Shown here one piece after another: positions 1 through 10,386 of a stretch of 64,000 nucleotides of DNA. A program made the translations under genes and the position numbers. This stretch comes from Phanerodontia chrysosporium. Its lineage: Eukaryota; Basidiomycota; Agaricomycetes; Polyporales; Phanerochaetaceae. The stretch is taken from positions 434,001 through 498,000 of the forward strand of contig MJGA01000010.1 in assembly GCA_001910725.1 (NCBI GenBank). The letters are read 5' to 3'. Below the pieces are notes generated by a model. It ran no database searches. It was not told the DNA's origin and saw nothing but the letters and a program-made list of their open reading frames with translations. Every line of letters starts with the position of its first letter. Positions within the stretch are counted from its first letter, which is position 1.

Positions 1-48
1 GTTCTCTCTGGTTGCTCTATCTGGAAAACCTGCGCTATGCTCCACGCA

Positions 49-626
49 GGGTGGCCTCGGCGCGACGGCGGCCGCCGCCGCTCGGAGGTCTGCACGAAAT
101 CTTCTTCGAGAGCTGTATCTTCCCGCTTGACGTCGAGCACTTCTGCAGGCTGCGCGCGAAGCTCGGCAACGCCGCAGGCACAGGGAGCAGTGAGTCGCCG
201 CGTCATCCGCGCCGAGCCCCCGCTGACGGCTGGTGTCTGCTCTCCTTCCAGCCTGTTGCGACATGTCGCTGCTCGACTGCGTACGACGAGCTGCCGGCTC
301 CCGCGGCGCGGCGCGAGGTCTTGCGCCTCCCCACTGCGTTCGCCTGCTCAGACGGCGCACCGGCCACAGCGCGCCGCGTCGCGTTCGACGTCTACAAGTG
401 CTGCAAGACGCACTGGCCGGCGTTCGAGCGCGTGCTGCACACCATCGACGGCCTCGTCGCGCGTCTGCCGTGCTGTAATGTCGTCGCGCTCCGCATGCGC
501 GACTACCCGACGTGGGCGAGCCGTGGCTCCCGCGCTCGCGAATACTGCCGAGGAGCTGTGAAATTGTGGGGAGCTGTATGTCGCACGCAAGGGATATGGT
601 TTGCGTGGAGTATGCGGGGCAGATAA
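49..626 (+). CDS. 3' end of an unrecognised protein gene
   Basis: The reading frame has strong GC3 coding bias from about 285 to 560, where the protein reads ...AFDVYKCCKTHWPAFERVL..., and ends at a stop at 624-626. A likely acceptor (CACGCAG) sits at about 41-48. A GTGAGT donor at about 191 and a TTCCAG acceptor at about 245-251 suggest one internal intron. The gene starts upstream of the window or in an unresolved exon. I see no domain I can name; the length and leucine-rich look would fit the F-box-type proteins common in these fungi, but that is only a guess. No neighbour gives a clue to function. Confidence 0.3.
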
Positions 627-912
627 GGCAGAGTCTGCAGTCTGTTTCCCGGCTCACCAGCGCTGTTCCTATTATTTAACAGACACAATCCAAACACCTG
701 GCTAAGCAAAGTAATTCTACCTGGCGGCAACCACAGCTCCGGGATTGATGGAGATGCTCGGTCGTTTCTTGGCTGCTAAGCGTCGTATATCAATATTTAC
801 CAACACAATATACATCAGCATACATGTACTTCATTCGCCAGAAGGAGAACACACAAAATATATAGACGATAGCACCGCACAGCGCGAGTAGTGAAGGGAC
901 GTGTTCGGAGGG
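627..912. other. Intergenic, convergent 3' ends
   Basis: This stretch lies between the stop of the first gene (+) and the stop of the FunK1 kinase (-). It is AT-richer than the genes, with T/A runs as expected of two facing 3' untranslated regions. I see no other structure in it. Confidence 0.5.
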
Positions 913-3759
913 TCAGATGCTTCGTCTACTCTCGTCATCGTCAGAGGCATAATCGACTAGGGAAGAAAGAGGTTGACTCCGAGTTCCAGCGGAAGAGACG
1001 TCGTCCCCACTCTTCGTCTTCCTGTGCTTGCTTTGGCGACTGGCCCCGCCATCATCCGTAGACAAGGCTTCGCCGGCCGCGTCCGCCGCCCCACCATGAT
1101 CATAATCCGCAACGCGTTTGGCACGACCGGAAGCCTTGGGCTTAGGGGCCTTGAGTGGCCTCCTTTGCTTGTCAGGGTCGTGGACGAGCTTGAGAGGGTT
1201 CTTCGAGAGAAACTTGATGATCTCCTCGATGCAAGTCTCCAGACGCATGTCGACGGCGCTCCACTCCATCTCGATCTCGTCATGACCTTTAGTTGTGATA
1301 TTCTTCTCCGCGGTTACGTATGCATCCACCAGGAGGTTTCGCATCTTGTCCAGCTTCAACAGTACCTCTTTCACGACTGGGTGGATATTGGCGGAGCTTG
1401 CCTCCCTGGCTAAGAAACCGTCCTCCTCAATCACGGAGTTCCGACTCTCTAAATTGTGGAAGAATTTGGACGCCAGTTCTTGTTGGGCCTGTTCGTAGCC
1501 TTTAAAAACGTCCGCGTCGCAGAGTAGCTGATCTTCTGCTTTGGGATCCTTGTTCTCGTACTCGCAGACCAAGACTACGAAAATAGATAGCCAGAGTACG
1601 GATTCCATATCGTGCAGAGGGTTGTGTCGAAATACACGCTGCTCCGATGCGTTGTTGGACGACGTTGTACGTGTTGGAGACTCCGGTGCGTGAGCGGTAG
1701 CGTCCTCCTCGGTTGCTGAGCTAGGGCTTGCCGCGGGACTCGGACTCTCCGAATCCTGCGCAAATTTGCTCACCCAATCTGCGAGCGAGGGAAGGGGTAC
1801 GTGCGCAGTGGTCTCGCGCCGAGGAGCAAAGATGTACTTGGCTTTTCGAACTTCTTCCGCCATAAAGTATGGCGTGCCCTAAGGTGGGAGATCAGTGCGC
1901 TTGCCGCAGACTCATACCATGGAAATGGCTTACCGTTCGCACTCCGTGGTGTGTGCTATCGTCTGAGAGCTCCTTCGCATACTCGACGTCAGTAATCTTC
2001 GCCATGCCCTTGTGGACCAGCACGTTTCCGTAACTTATGTCACGATGAACCCAATTGATTTGATGTAAGACGTACAATCCTATTGACATCAAGATTAGAA
2101 GGCAAGATGAGTGGACATTGTAGTAAAAGCTCACCAACAAGGACCTGGGCAATCATTTCGAAAGCCTCTTTCAGAGAATTCAGAGACTTGATTTCCGCGC
2201 CCGTGCTATTGAAGACAGTACGCTGGTGGATCTTGTGAGAGTACTCCACTGACGGCTTTCGGGTCTCGGCAGTCTGGTATATCTCAGGCATGCGGTTGCG
2301 CATGAGATGCGGGTTCTTGGGGTCGCCGTCTGCGCTGGTGAGAGGCCCTCCTACGGAAATGTCGAGGGTGTCTATGATGGACAATTCACGACCGTTTCGA
2401 GAAGCCTTGAAGCTGTCCGTCCGGTCCACTCTTGAATCTACTCGGACGTCGCCGAATGCGCGAACCTGCATGAAATATTTCTCGAAGAGTATCTGGTACG
2501 GTTTGTCTTCCTCTGCAATACGAGCCTTGATGATTTGCGACAGGCGACCTTCAGGTTCCCGATCGACATCGCCCCAGGCCTCCTTGAGCGCGTACAGAGT
2601 TTGGCCTTCGTTGCCTTGTTCATCGACTTCCACCACAGACCATACCCTCGTCCCGCGACCCCGGATAGCATCAGCTCCGTAGTTCCAGATCATTTCCTTC
2701 GTCCGATATTTCCTTTCGACTGGATTACCATCAGAGAGGTCGATAACAGCTATCTCGTATCGCGGGTCGTCTTCGTCGGGAGAAGTAGGCAGCCGCCGAA
2801 TGCTTGGATCCCAACCGAGCTGTTGCTCCGATGCAAACATCATGGATAGTAGAAAGTGAACCACAGTTTCGTGCTCCTTATCATTAGTTAGTAAGAAAGC
2901 TATGATCTCTTCTAGGGGCGACAACTCACCGTGATGAAATCAAACGGAGCAGAGGCGATAACCTCGGAACGACTGCAATACCATAGACGCATAGTCCGAT
3001 CTTCGATGGTGTATCCAATAATGAAGCGCCTTCGTACATCCTCTCGCATGATATGGTACAGCGACCACAATATCTTCCTTCGATTCTAGACAGTAAGGTC
3101 AGCACGGATAACTGCAATGAATTAGACACGCCTCACATCTAGTCCATCTTTTGCGCCATTATTCCTCTTGAACTCCCCAGGTGCCGCCACTTCTACCCAT
3201 CTAGCTCTCGCCTTCCGATCGTTGACCACCTCTGACGAGGACAATATGATGTAGCTGTCGGGTCGGGAAAGCTTACTGTCGCGACATTGGCAAATCGGGA
3301 TAGAAGAAGGGTTGCACCTCAGCCGGCATAGCTGTTGGGATAGGGGGACATTGGAAGACTGGATGCAGGCGTCAGCTACGACTTCCGATAGCTGGTGCAT
3401 ATTTGCAAAGACGGCGTCCTCGCGTACAAGGCCAGTCTTTTTGCCAGGCTCGGGTGGCGGAAGCTTCATGCGCGATGGGTCCTCGGGAAGGAGGCCCAGC
3501 GACCCTCGACAATGTCGTTGTTCTGTTGAAGCCGTTGAAGGACTGCGCTCAGGTTGATACGGGGATGCAAGTCGGGGAGGAGATATTTGCGAAATTCAGC
3601 CAGTGGGACGACACCGACGTACTCGGTGAGGTCGCGACACAGGGCTCCACGAGCCCGCTCAACTCGTGCCTTGCTCCGGACACTCTGGGAATAGCTAGAG
3701 CGCATTGGAGTGGATTTGATCGCGTGAGCGACGGCAGCTGGATCGCAGGAGTGAGCCAT
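913..3759 (-). CDS. FunK1 fungal-type protein kinase (copy 1), one frameshift
   Basis: FunK1 is a fungus-specific, lineage-expanded family of protein kinase-like proteins; substrates are mostly unknown. Start chosen at 3759 (MAHSCD...). Exons read in order: an N-terminal region (3759 to about 3130); a block ending in LWYCSRSEV (about 3095-2935); a long exon with the TYRT-like KYRTKEM segment (to about 2130); the catalytic HRDISYGN loop and DVEYAKE (the DFG-equivalent) at about 2060-1960; and a C-terminal lobe with FRHNPLHDMESVLWL and an acidic, basic-patched tail (1863-913). The same blocks occur in the intact copy at 24615-27676. One defect: the first exon runs into a stop at 3466, but the expected frame resumes at once if one base is added in the GGG at 3486-3488. 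Otherwise the gene looks complete. Confidence 0.85.
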
Positions 3760-4035
3760 ACCGAATTGTGAGGGGCATCGACGCAGACTCGTTGACTTAT
3801 ATGCGGTGGCTCTGACAACGTTTCCCAAACGGAGCGCTTCATCCTCAAGTGGCATGCAAGAGGGCGGTGTAATCTGTGGACAAAGGAGTCGTGGTGGTAT
3901 GTGGACAACCTCCCTTTCCTAATTCGGATAGCAACTTCACCGTTCGCCACATACAAACGTTGGCGCTGGACGAGATGATCGCGATTCGCGATTCGCGACT
4001 CGTTCCACGGCAACTATTACCCGAGTGACCAAAGC

Positions 4036-5330
4036 TCACGATGAATCGTCTGAATGCAACACACGCTCTACGTATGTATGAAGTTTGCCATTATACCTGA
4101 CTTGAGCAGATCGCTCATTGAGCTTGATGAACATGTTGCTGTAAGCTGTGTCGGAAAAGGAGAGGCGCTCGCTAACTGGCCGAACGTACTGGTTAAGCAG
4201 GGAGGTGCGTATGAAGTGGATGCGTGCGCGGGAGCGTTCTGGCGAGCCACACGTCTTCTCGAGTCCAACGTCCAAGTGCAACGGCGGAAATCGGGATGTT
4301 AAACTGCACCGAGAAACTGTAAGGTTCTGAGACACAGGGTCGCACGAGCTCTCACCTCTCGACAACGCGACCTCCTTCTCTCCACGTATCACGAAGGTCC
4401 ATTCAACGAGCATCTTCTTGGTATCTTCGCCCTGAATTGGGGGCATACGATCCAGAGCGTGTACAAATCTCCACATGACGAACTTGTCAGTGGATGAAGC
4501 CGGACGCCGCACAACCTCTCCGAGTCGGGCAGGATATGAGGGGTCATCTCTGGTCTACCTACGGGACTAATTGACACGAGGATGGGTATGGAGCACATGG
4601 GAAGCCTGCAGCGATCCAACTCGAAGGTGCGGAGCTTCGCCAGCCGTAGAGACGGAGGCCAGAGGTAGCGTTCTGAGGCGTGGAGCATGGATACGGATGT
4701 GAGGGATATGGCACGCACGCGGAGCAGACCGCTCAGGACGCGCAAGAGCGCAGACAGAGACACAAATTCGACAGATTCAATGGATACGGTCCTGAGATGC
4801 CGCAGAGGACGGAGGAGAGCAGGAAGCGCGGCTTCTACACGCGCTGCGGATGTCACATTTCATCAGTGAAGGACGACTGAGGGTGATACTGTGGGGACAT
4901 ACCTTTCCAGAAGGTTGTCCCAGGGAGCATTGGGACTCCGGAAGACCTGTACGCAACGAACTCTGCACTGTAGACGTCGAGGCTCGTGTCGGAAAGAGCA
5001 CATGAAGGCTAGCTAGCCTCAGATCCAACCATCATGCTGCCAAGTGCCAGATCAAACAGAGCATAATGAGCCAGAACATTGTCTGCGTACCCGATGTCGA
5101 GGTCTATCCTGTGCATGAGGGAACGCGATGGTCAGACGGAACACTATCTGGGTCATACACGTTCAGCGACGTAATCGGTATCGCGATGGGGCTGCAAAGG
5201 CTCAATCTTCAACTCGCACTCATAAAACGGTTAGCCTGGGTCGACACTGGCGTTTGCAAGCATCAGGCGCGGGAAGTTGCAGTTGTCGGATCTCATCGTC
5301 TGCCACGCTAGAAGCGGACGCAAGTGAAGT
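4036..5330 (-). CDS. F-box/LRR-like protein, N-terminus unresolved
   Basis: Several exons on the minus strand read as a leucine-rich F-box-type protein. The clearest is at 4856-4570, with repeated leucine-rich strands (LRHLRTVSIESVEF, LLRVRAISL, LRTFELDRC). The exon before it (about 4985-4915) reads ...RSPNAPWDNLLER, a wording typical of agaricomycete F-box proteins. Upstream pieces (about 5125-5040 and 5290-5180) continue the pattern. Downstream, an exon from 4500 to about 4345 and the last one to the stop at 4036 finish the protein. Such proteins usually recruit substrates to SCF ubiquitin ligases. I do not see a clear F-box helix set, so the first exon is missing or lies between 5330 and 5700. 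It sits head-to-tail with FunK1-1. Confidence 0.5.
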
Positions 5331-6428
5331 AGTGGTTCGGAAGGCCATCGTCCGATGTTCATAATGCATAGAAGTCGCGAGTGGATGGAGGGAAGGAGGA
5401 GAGGACTGGCGTTTGCCTGAAGACAGGCCGGGTCAGAAAGTCCACGGGACGTCGTGGAAAGCGACCCTGCGTGGCGAACAACAACTAGCGTCCTGTTCTC
5501 CATATGCAGCACAGAGACCCTATGACGAGCTAAAAAGTGCTTCACTCCTCTCCTCCCTGCGCAATAAGTGAAGGAAAAGAAAGCAGTGAGATCCGAAGCC
5601 ACGTACTCGAATTTCCGGACAAGCGCACCTCCGCGGCGCGAGAATTGCGCACCTGGTTCACCAGAATGCATTCAAATGGCCAGGACACTGCACTGCTTCT
5701 TGCATGTGAGCGGTATAGTGCTGTCTAGGTCTGTCGGAGAGAAGTCTTCATCTTCATCTCCGTGACAGACTTTTTCAGAGCCGTGCTCTGAATTCGATCT
5801 GTAGTTCGAAATTGTGCTGCCACCAGACGTCTCAAACTGCTGACGTTTAGAATACACATGAGTGAGTCGCGAGAATATTTGAGAAGTTACCTGCACATGG
5901 TTGATACGCGGCGTTTCGAGCGAGGGTGTGGTCGTCGACGCCCAACGCCGAGCGAGGGTGTGCCAGCTCTGATCCGAGAGCGCATCAATGATGGCGCATC
6001 ACCGGCATGTGGGAGCGTCCCGCGCGAGCCGCCTGCTCTCACCTAGCCTCGTCCTCGACCGTTCTCAGCAGTATCTCTCAGCCTCTCCTATACTGCGCGA
6101 ATAAACAGCAGCAGTTCATCAGATTCCGAATTGCCTTTCAGCCTCGTTCAGCATCTCAGGTGACCTCACAGATCCAGACCAGATCTTCGAGGTCGCCTGA
6201 GCGTGCCGAAACATACAGGCCTGGGTCAGATACTCGTCTAGAGCTAGCCAAGACTGCGGCGAGGGGGCCATGCCAACTTCTGCGATCGTAGCGTGATCCT
6301 CGGCGGCACCGATAAATCCAGCCTGTAAGGATGTGTGCATTCGCCAGCCCGTCCTCGCAGCTGCAACGTGTCCGCCATGGTATGCACTCCATTCATGATG
6401 TCTCTTGCAGCTTCTGCACCTGCTCACC
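5331..6428. other. Upstream region of the UGP gene; right half duplicated at 28-29 kb
   Basis: There is no convincing gene here. From about 5985 the sequence is nearly the reverse complement of 29435 downwards, so the upstream/5' untranslated region of the UGP gene was copied together with the coding part. The part from 5331 to about 5985 may hold the missing first exon of the F-box-like gene. Confidence 0.5.
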
Positions 6429-8509
6429 ATGCGTCCCCTCTCTGTCTTGCTCTGCGGATTATCTGGTCGACGGAGGAAGCCCCTGAACGTTGAGCTGACA
6501 GGCACGTCTGTCGCGTCGAGCTTGGCCAGACACCTCACGGTCTTGCAGATGTCGAGGTATTGGAGATGAAGGCTGCGCTGGATAAGCTGGTCGAGTCCGA
6601 GAAAGGGTCTGGATCACGCAAAGTGCGCCATAGGTTTCATGTCACTCGATCTGCAGGCTAACGGGGCTTTACAGGCCGAGTTCTGCGAAGAGATGCAAGC
6701 GTTCCTGCGCCTCTTCGCGAGCTATATCAAGCGGAAACGAGCTCGCAAGTCTTGTAGGTTGGCTATGCTCCAGCTCTTAATCCTGATTGACTGGCGTTGC
6801 AGGGTATGGGATCGTGTACAGCCTGTTGCCGAAGACCAGATTGTTTCGTACAACAGCCTACCAGCCACCGGGAACCCGAAGAACCTGCGGAAACTGGCGG
6901 TATTGAAAGTGAATGGCGGTCTGGGAACGTCGATGGGTGCGTCTTGTCCTGCGCCCCTCTGTCACTTGCTGAATGGTGCGCCGCAGGCATGCCTGGCGCA
7001 AAGAGTGCGCTGGAGGTCAAGAGCGACATGACCTTCCTCGACCTGACCGTGCGGCAGATCGCGTCGCTGAACGCCGCGGAGCACGCCGACGTGCCGCTGC
7101 TGCTGATGACGTCCTTCCACACGCACGACGACACTGCGCGCGTCGTGCGCAAATACGCTGACGACCGCGTGCACATCACGACGTTCTCGCAGTCGCGCTA
7201 CCCGCGCGTGTACAAGGAGAACATGATGCCGTGCCCGAAGAACGTGCGCGACGACCACGATTGCTGGTACCCGCCCGGCCATGGCGACCTCTACTATGCA
7301 CTAGCGCACTCCGGCGTGCTCGATAAGCTACTTGGGCAGGGCAAGCAGTACCTTTTCGTATCCAATTCGGATAACCTTGGGGCCACGTGCGTAGTTCTCG
7401 TCCAGCAACAACGTTTCGCTCATCGCTCATTTAGCGTGGACGAGCGGATTCTCGAGCATATGGTCAGCACGCAGGCAGACTTCCTGATGGAAGTCACCGA
7501 CAAGACGCGTGCAGACGTACAAGGCGGGACGCTCGTCAACTACGACGGCACATACGCTTGCTCGAGATGGCACAAGTTCCGCCGGATCACGAGGACGACT
7601 TCCAGTCGGCACGCAACTTCAAGTTGTTCAACACGAACAATCTCTGGATTAACCTGCAATGTGTGTGGAGGCGTCTCATTGCGGCTGCTGCCAACTCATC
7701 GGTTTTGCAGCGCTGAAACACGTCATGGACAAGGGCGGGATGGACCTCGACCTCATCGTACGGGAGAAGAACACTGATGACGGGCAGACTGTAGTCCAGG
7801 TACACCAGTTGCTGCTCCCTTTGTGGCTCGCCTTGCCTATTGTTGTCGCTTCCAGCTCGAGACCGCAGCCGGGTCTGCGATCAAGCACTTCGACAACGCT
7901 CACGGCGTGCATGTCCCGCGGACGCGCTTCATCCCCGTGAAGACGTGCAGCGACTTGCTTCTGCTCAAGAGCGATATCTATGTGCTCCAGAACGACAGGC
8001 TCGTGCCGAACCCCGACCGGATGTTCACAACCACCCCGGTCGTGAAGCTCGGAGACCACTATCGGAAGGTACGCAGAGCCTTATGATGTAGCTTGTGTGA
8101 CCAGCTCATTTGGTCATGTAGATCCAGGAGTTCCAGGAGCGCTTCAGGCAGATACCGAAAATTGCGGAGCTGGATCACTTGACCGTCACTGGAGATGTAC
8201 ACTGGGGCGAAACATAACCCTAAGAGGCACTGTGATCGGTATGACCTCGCTAGACTTTCTGAGATTACCCTCGTTCTGACCTCCATGTAGTTGCTGCGAG
8301 TGAAGGTCAGCGGATTGATATACCAAGCGGAACTGTTCTGGAGAACAGTGAGTGCTAAACCAGTTCGATCCTGTTAAAAGTAGCAAATCTTCTGACGATC
8401 CGTGGGCCATCCTTAGAACTCATCTCGGGAAACCTGAACCTAATTGTACGTCCTCGATCCTGTCAGGTCAGTTGCCGCTATTGACAAATATCGCTTGCAG
8501 GAATTGTAA
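6429..8509 (+). CDS. UGP1: UTP-glucose-1-phosphate uridylyltransferase, frameshifted (possible pseudogene)
   Basis: UGPase makes UDP-glucose from UTP and glucose-1-phosphate, feeding glucan, trehalose and glycogen synthesis in the cytosol. Family blocks appear in order: [15 protein letters not shown] (nucleotide-binding loop, about 6890-6935), [35 protein letters not shown] (7350-7385), [58 protein letters not shown], and a C-terminal tail ending [10 protein letters not shown] with the stop at 8507-8509. About ten short introns are used. Two single-base losses break the frame, at 7553 (just after VNYDGT) and at 8206-8207 (before GRNITLRGT). The N-terminal exon is unresolved: GTSVASS and the following ALDKLVE lie in different frames. 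If the indels are real, this copy is dead and a working gene must lie elsewhere. Confidence 0.85.
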
Positions 8510-8963
8510 GCGGAGTGTAAATGCAGGATACGTACCTATGCTTGACCGACAGACTACGCCGCGGACTTTCTGTAGTATACATGTACCACCATCTGTACTC
8601 CAATCAGCTTTACTTACTTTGACCTTCACCCGAGCATGTCACCATCCTGCCCTATTCATCGCTTCATGGACAGTTCAGGCCGCCTAAGTATCAATCAGCC
8701 AAAATAACGTGAAGTCCGGATTCTCGTTGGCTCGTACTTATGTATGTCTCACGTTGGCCACGCGCGTTTATACGAGCACGTCGCGCGTTCGCGCCACGGT
8801 CGGGTTTGATACGGGACACCCACGAATCATATGAGCAGCGCCATGCCCCGGCTCTCTCGCGACGCCCACAGCCGGCGCACGCCCCAGCCACCTCCTCGCC
8901 GCGCCTAGCACCTCCTGCTCCTCGACCACGACGTCCGCGCAGCACGAGAAAGCAGAACACACG
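8510..8963. other. Intergenic, UGP 3' side and SDR1 promoter
   Basis: The region is AT-richer to about 8740, then C/G-rich with CCCAGCCACC-like stretches just before the SDR1 start at 8964. There is an in-frame upstream ATG context but no convincing extra gene. No clear TATA box is visible. Confidence 0.4.
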
Positions 8964-10386
8964 ATGTCCGGCGGGTACAAGCTCAACACACGCGGCCGCG
9001 GCGGCGCGAACAGCGACGAGCACTACCGGCGCACGCTCGCACGCCTCCAGAAGATCCAGAGCCACCTCGACACGGCGCCGCGCGCGGGTCGCCTCAGGGA
9101 AAAGGTGTGCATCGTCACAGGGGTCGGGTCGCTCAAGGGCATCGGGTGTGTCGTGTTTGGTCGTCGGTCTGTGTCGCTTGTGCTGAACTCGAGACTGTAG
9201 GCGGGCCTCTGCTATCCTCTTTGCGCATGAGGGTGAGCTGAAACGTCCCAGTCGTGGTACAGTCCAGTAGCTGACATTGAACTAGGTGCAAAGCACTTGT
9301 ACCTCCTCGACTTTGACGGAACCAATCTCCCAGACCTGAAGTCGACCATCGAGAGCAAGTATCCAGACGTGAAGGCAAGGCACGTTGTCTATGAGAGGGT
9401 ACATCTGCCCTGACAGTCTTCTCTAGGTCACTGTCCAGCAGGGAGACGCGGCAGACGAGGCTACTATCGAGAACCTCTGCAAGCAGGCTCTACAGGAAGA
9501 AGGAAGGCTCGACGTGTTCTTTGCCAATGTAAGCGTTCGCTCGCGCTGCTGCCCTTTTAATCGCTCAGCCCTGACACTAGGCCGGAATCGCGACCATCCA
9601 TGCTCTGCACGACGTGTCTGCCGACCAATATATGCGCACCATGAGAATAAATGCGCTCTCGTGAGTCCTGTCTCGGCATGGCAGCTACTCGTGAAGCCTG
9701 ACTCTGGACCAGATGCTTCCTCGCGGTCAAGCATGCGTCGGCTGCGATGGAGAAGGCTAACCCCTCGCGGGGCAAGGACTTTGGCGGTGGTAGTATCATC
9801 CTGACTGCCTCTGGTCCGTATTTCCCTGCATGAAATGTTCATTTTAGAGCTCACCTTGCGACAGTGGCGGGCCTCCGGTCTGGCGGTGGGTCAGTGGACT
9901 GTAAGTTTGAACCAACACTGTCAAGGCGTCATTGCTGAGCCCTCTGCAGACAGCGCAAGCAAAGCTGCGTACGTCTCTCACACGCGCCTACGCGGCTGCA
10001 CCGCTGACTGCCCTCCAGCGTGAACAACATGGCGCAGACGTCCGCATACCAACTGCGCAACACTGACATCCGCGTGAACTCGATCTGCCCGGGGCTCATC
10101 GAGACGGGCATGACGGCGGGCACGTTCGAGTATGCCGCGTCGCGCGGGACGTCGAACAAGATTGGGCAGCTGAATCCGATGGGGCGCTACGGAGTTGCGC
10201 AGGGTACGTTGTCCTGCCTCCCTGCCTCGTCCTCTCCGCCGCGCCGCTGACATCCCACGTGCAGAGATCGCGAACATGGCGCTGTTCCTCGCGTCGGACG
10301 AGGCGAGCTACGTCAACGGCCAGAACTACGCCGTCTGCGGCGGTCTCTCGAGCTCACACCCCGTCGCGCCCGGGAAGTGGGCATAG
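8964..10386 (+). CDS. Short-chain dehydrogenase/reductase (SDR1), classical type, intact
   Basis: A predicted NAD(P)-dependent oxidoreductase; the substrate cannot be read from sequence. Start at 8964 (MSGGYK...). The Rossmann motif [10 protein letters not shown], the cofactor-side acidic segment LYLLDFDG, the NAG motif (FFANAG), and the catalytic pair in YSASK (about 9950-9970) are all present. They are followed by [12 protein letters not shown] and a C-terminal [13 protein letters not shown], the usual end of classical SDRs. About eight introns of normal size join in frame (for example 9146 to about 9198, and the donors after GTGAAG and after TTTGCCAAT). The protein is about 330 aa, slightly long because of a 45-residue N-terminal extension. 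No frame defects, in contrast to SDR2. SDR1 and UGP are unrelated neighbours. Confidence 0.9.
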
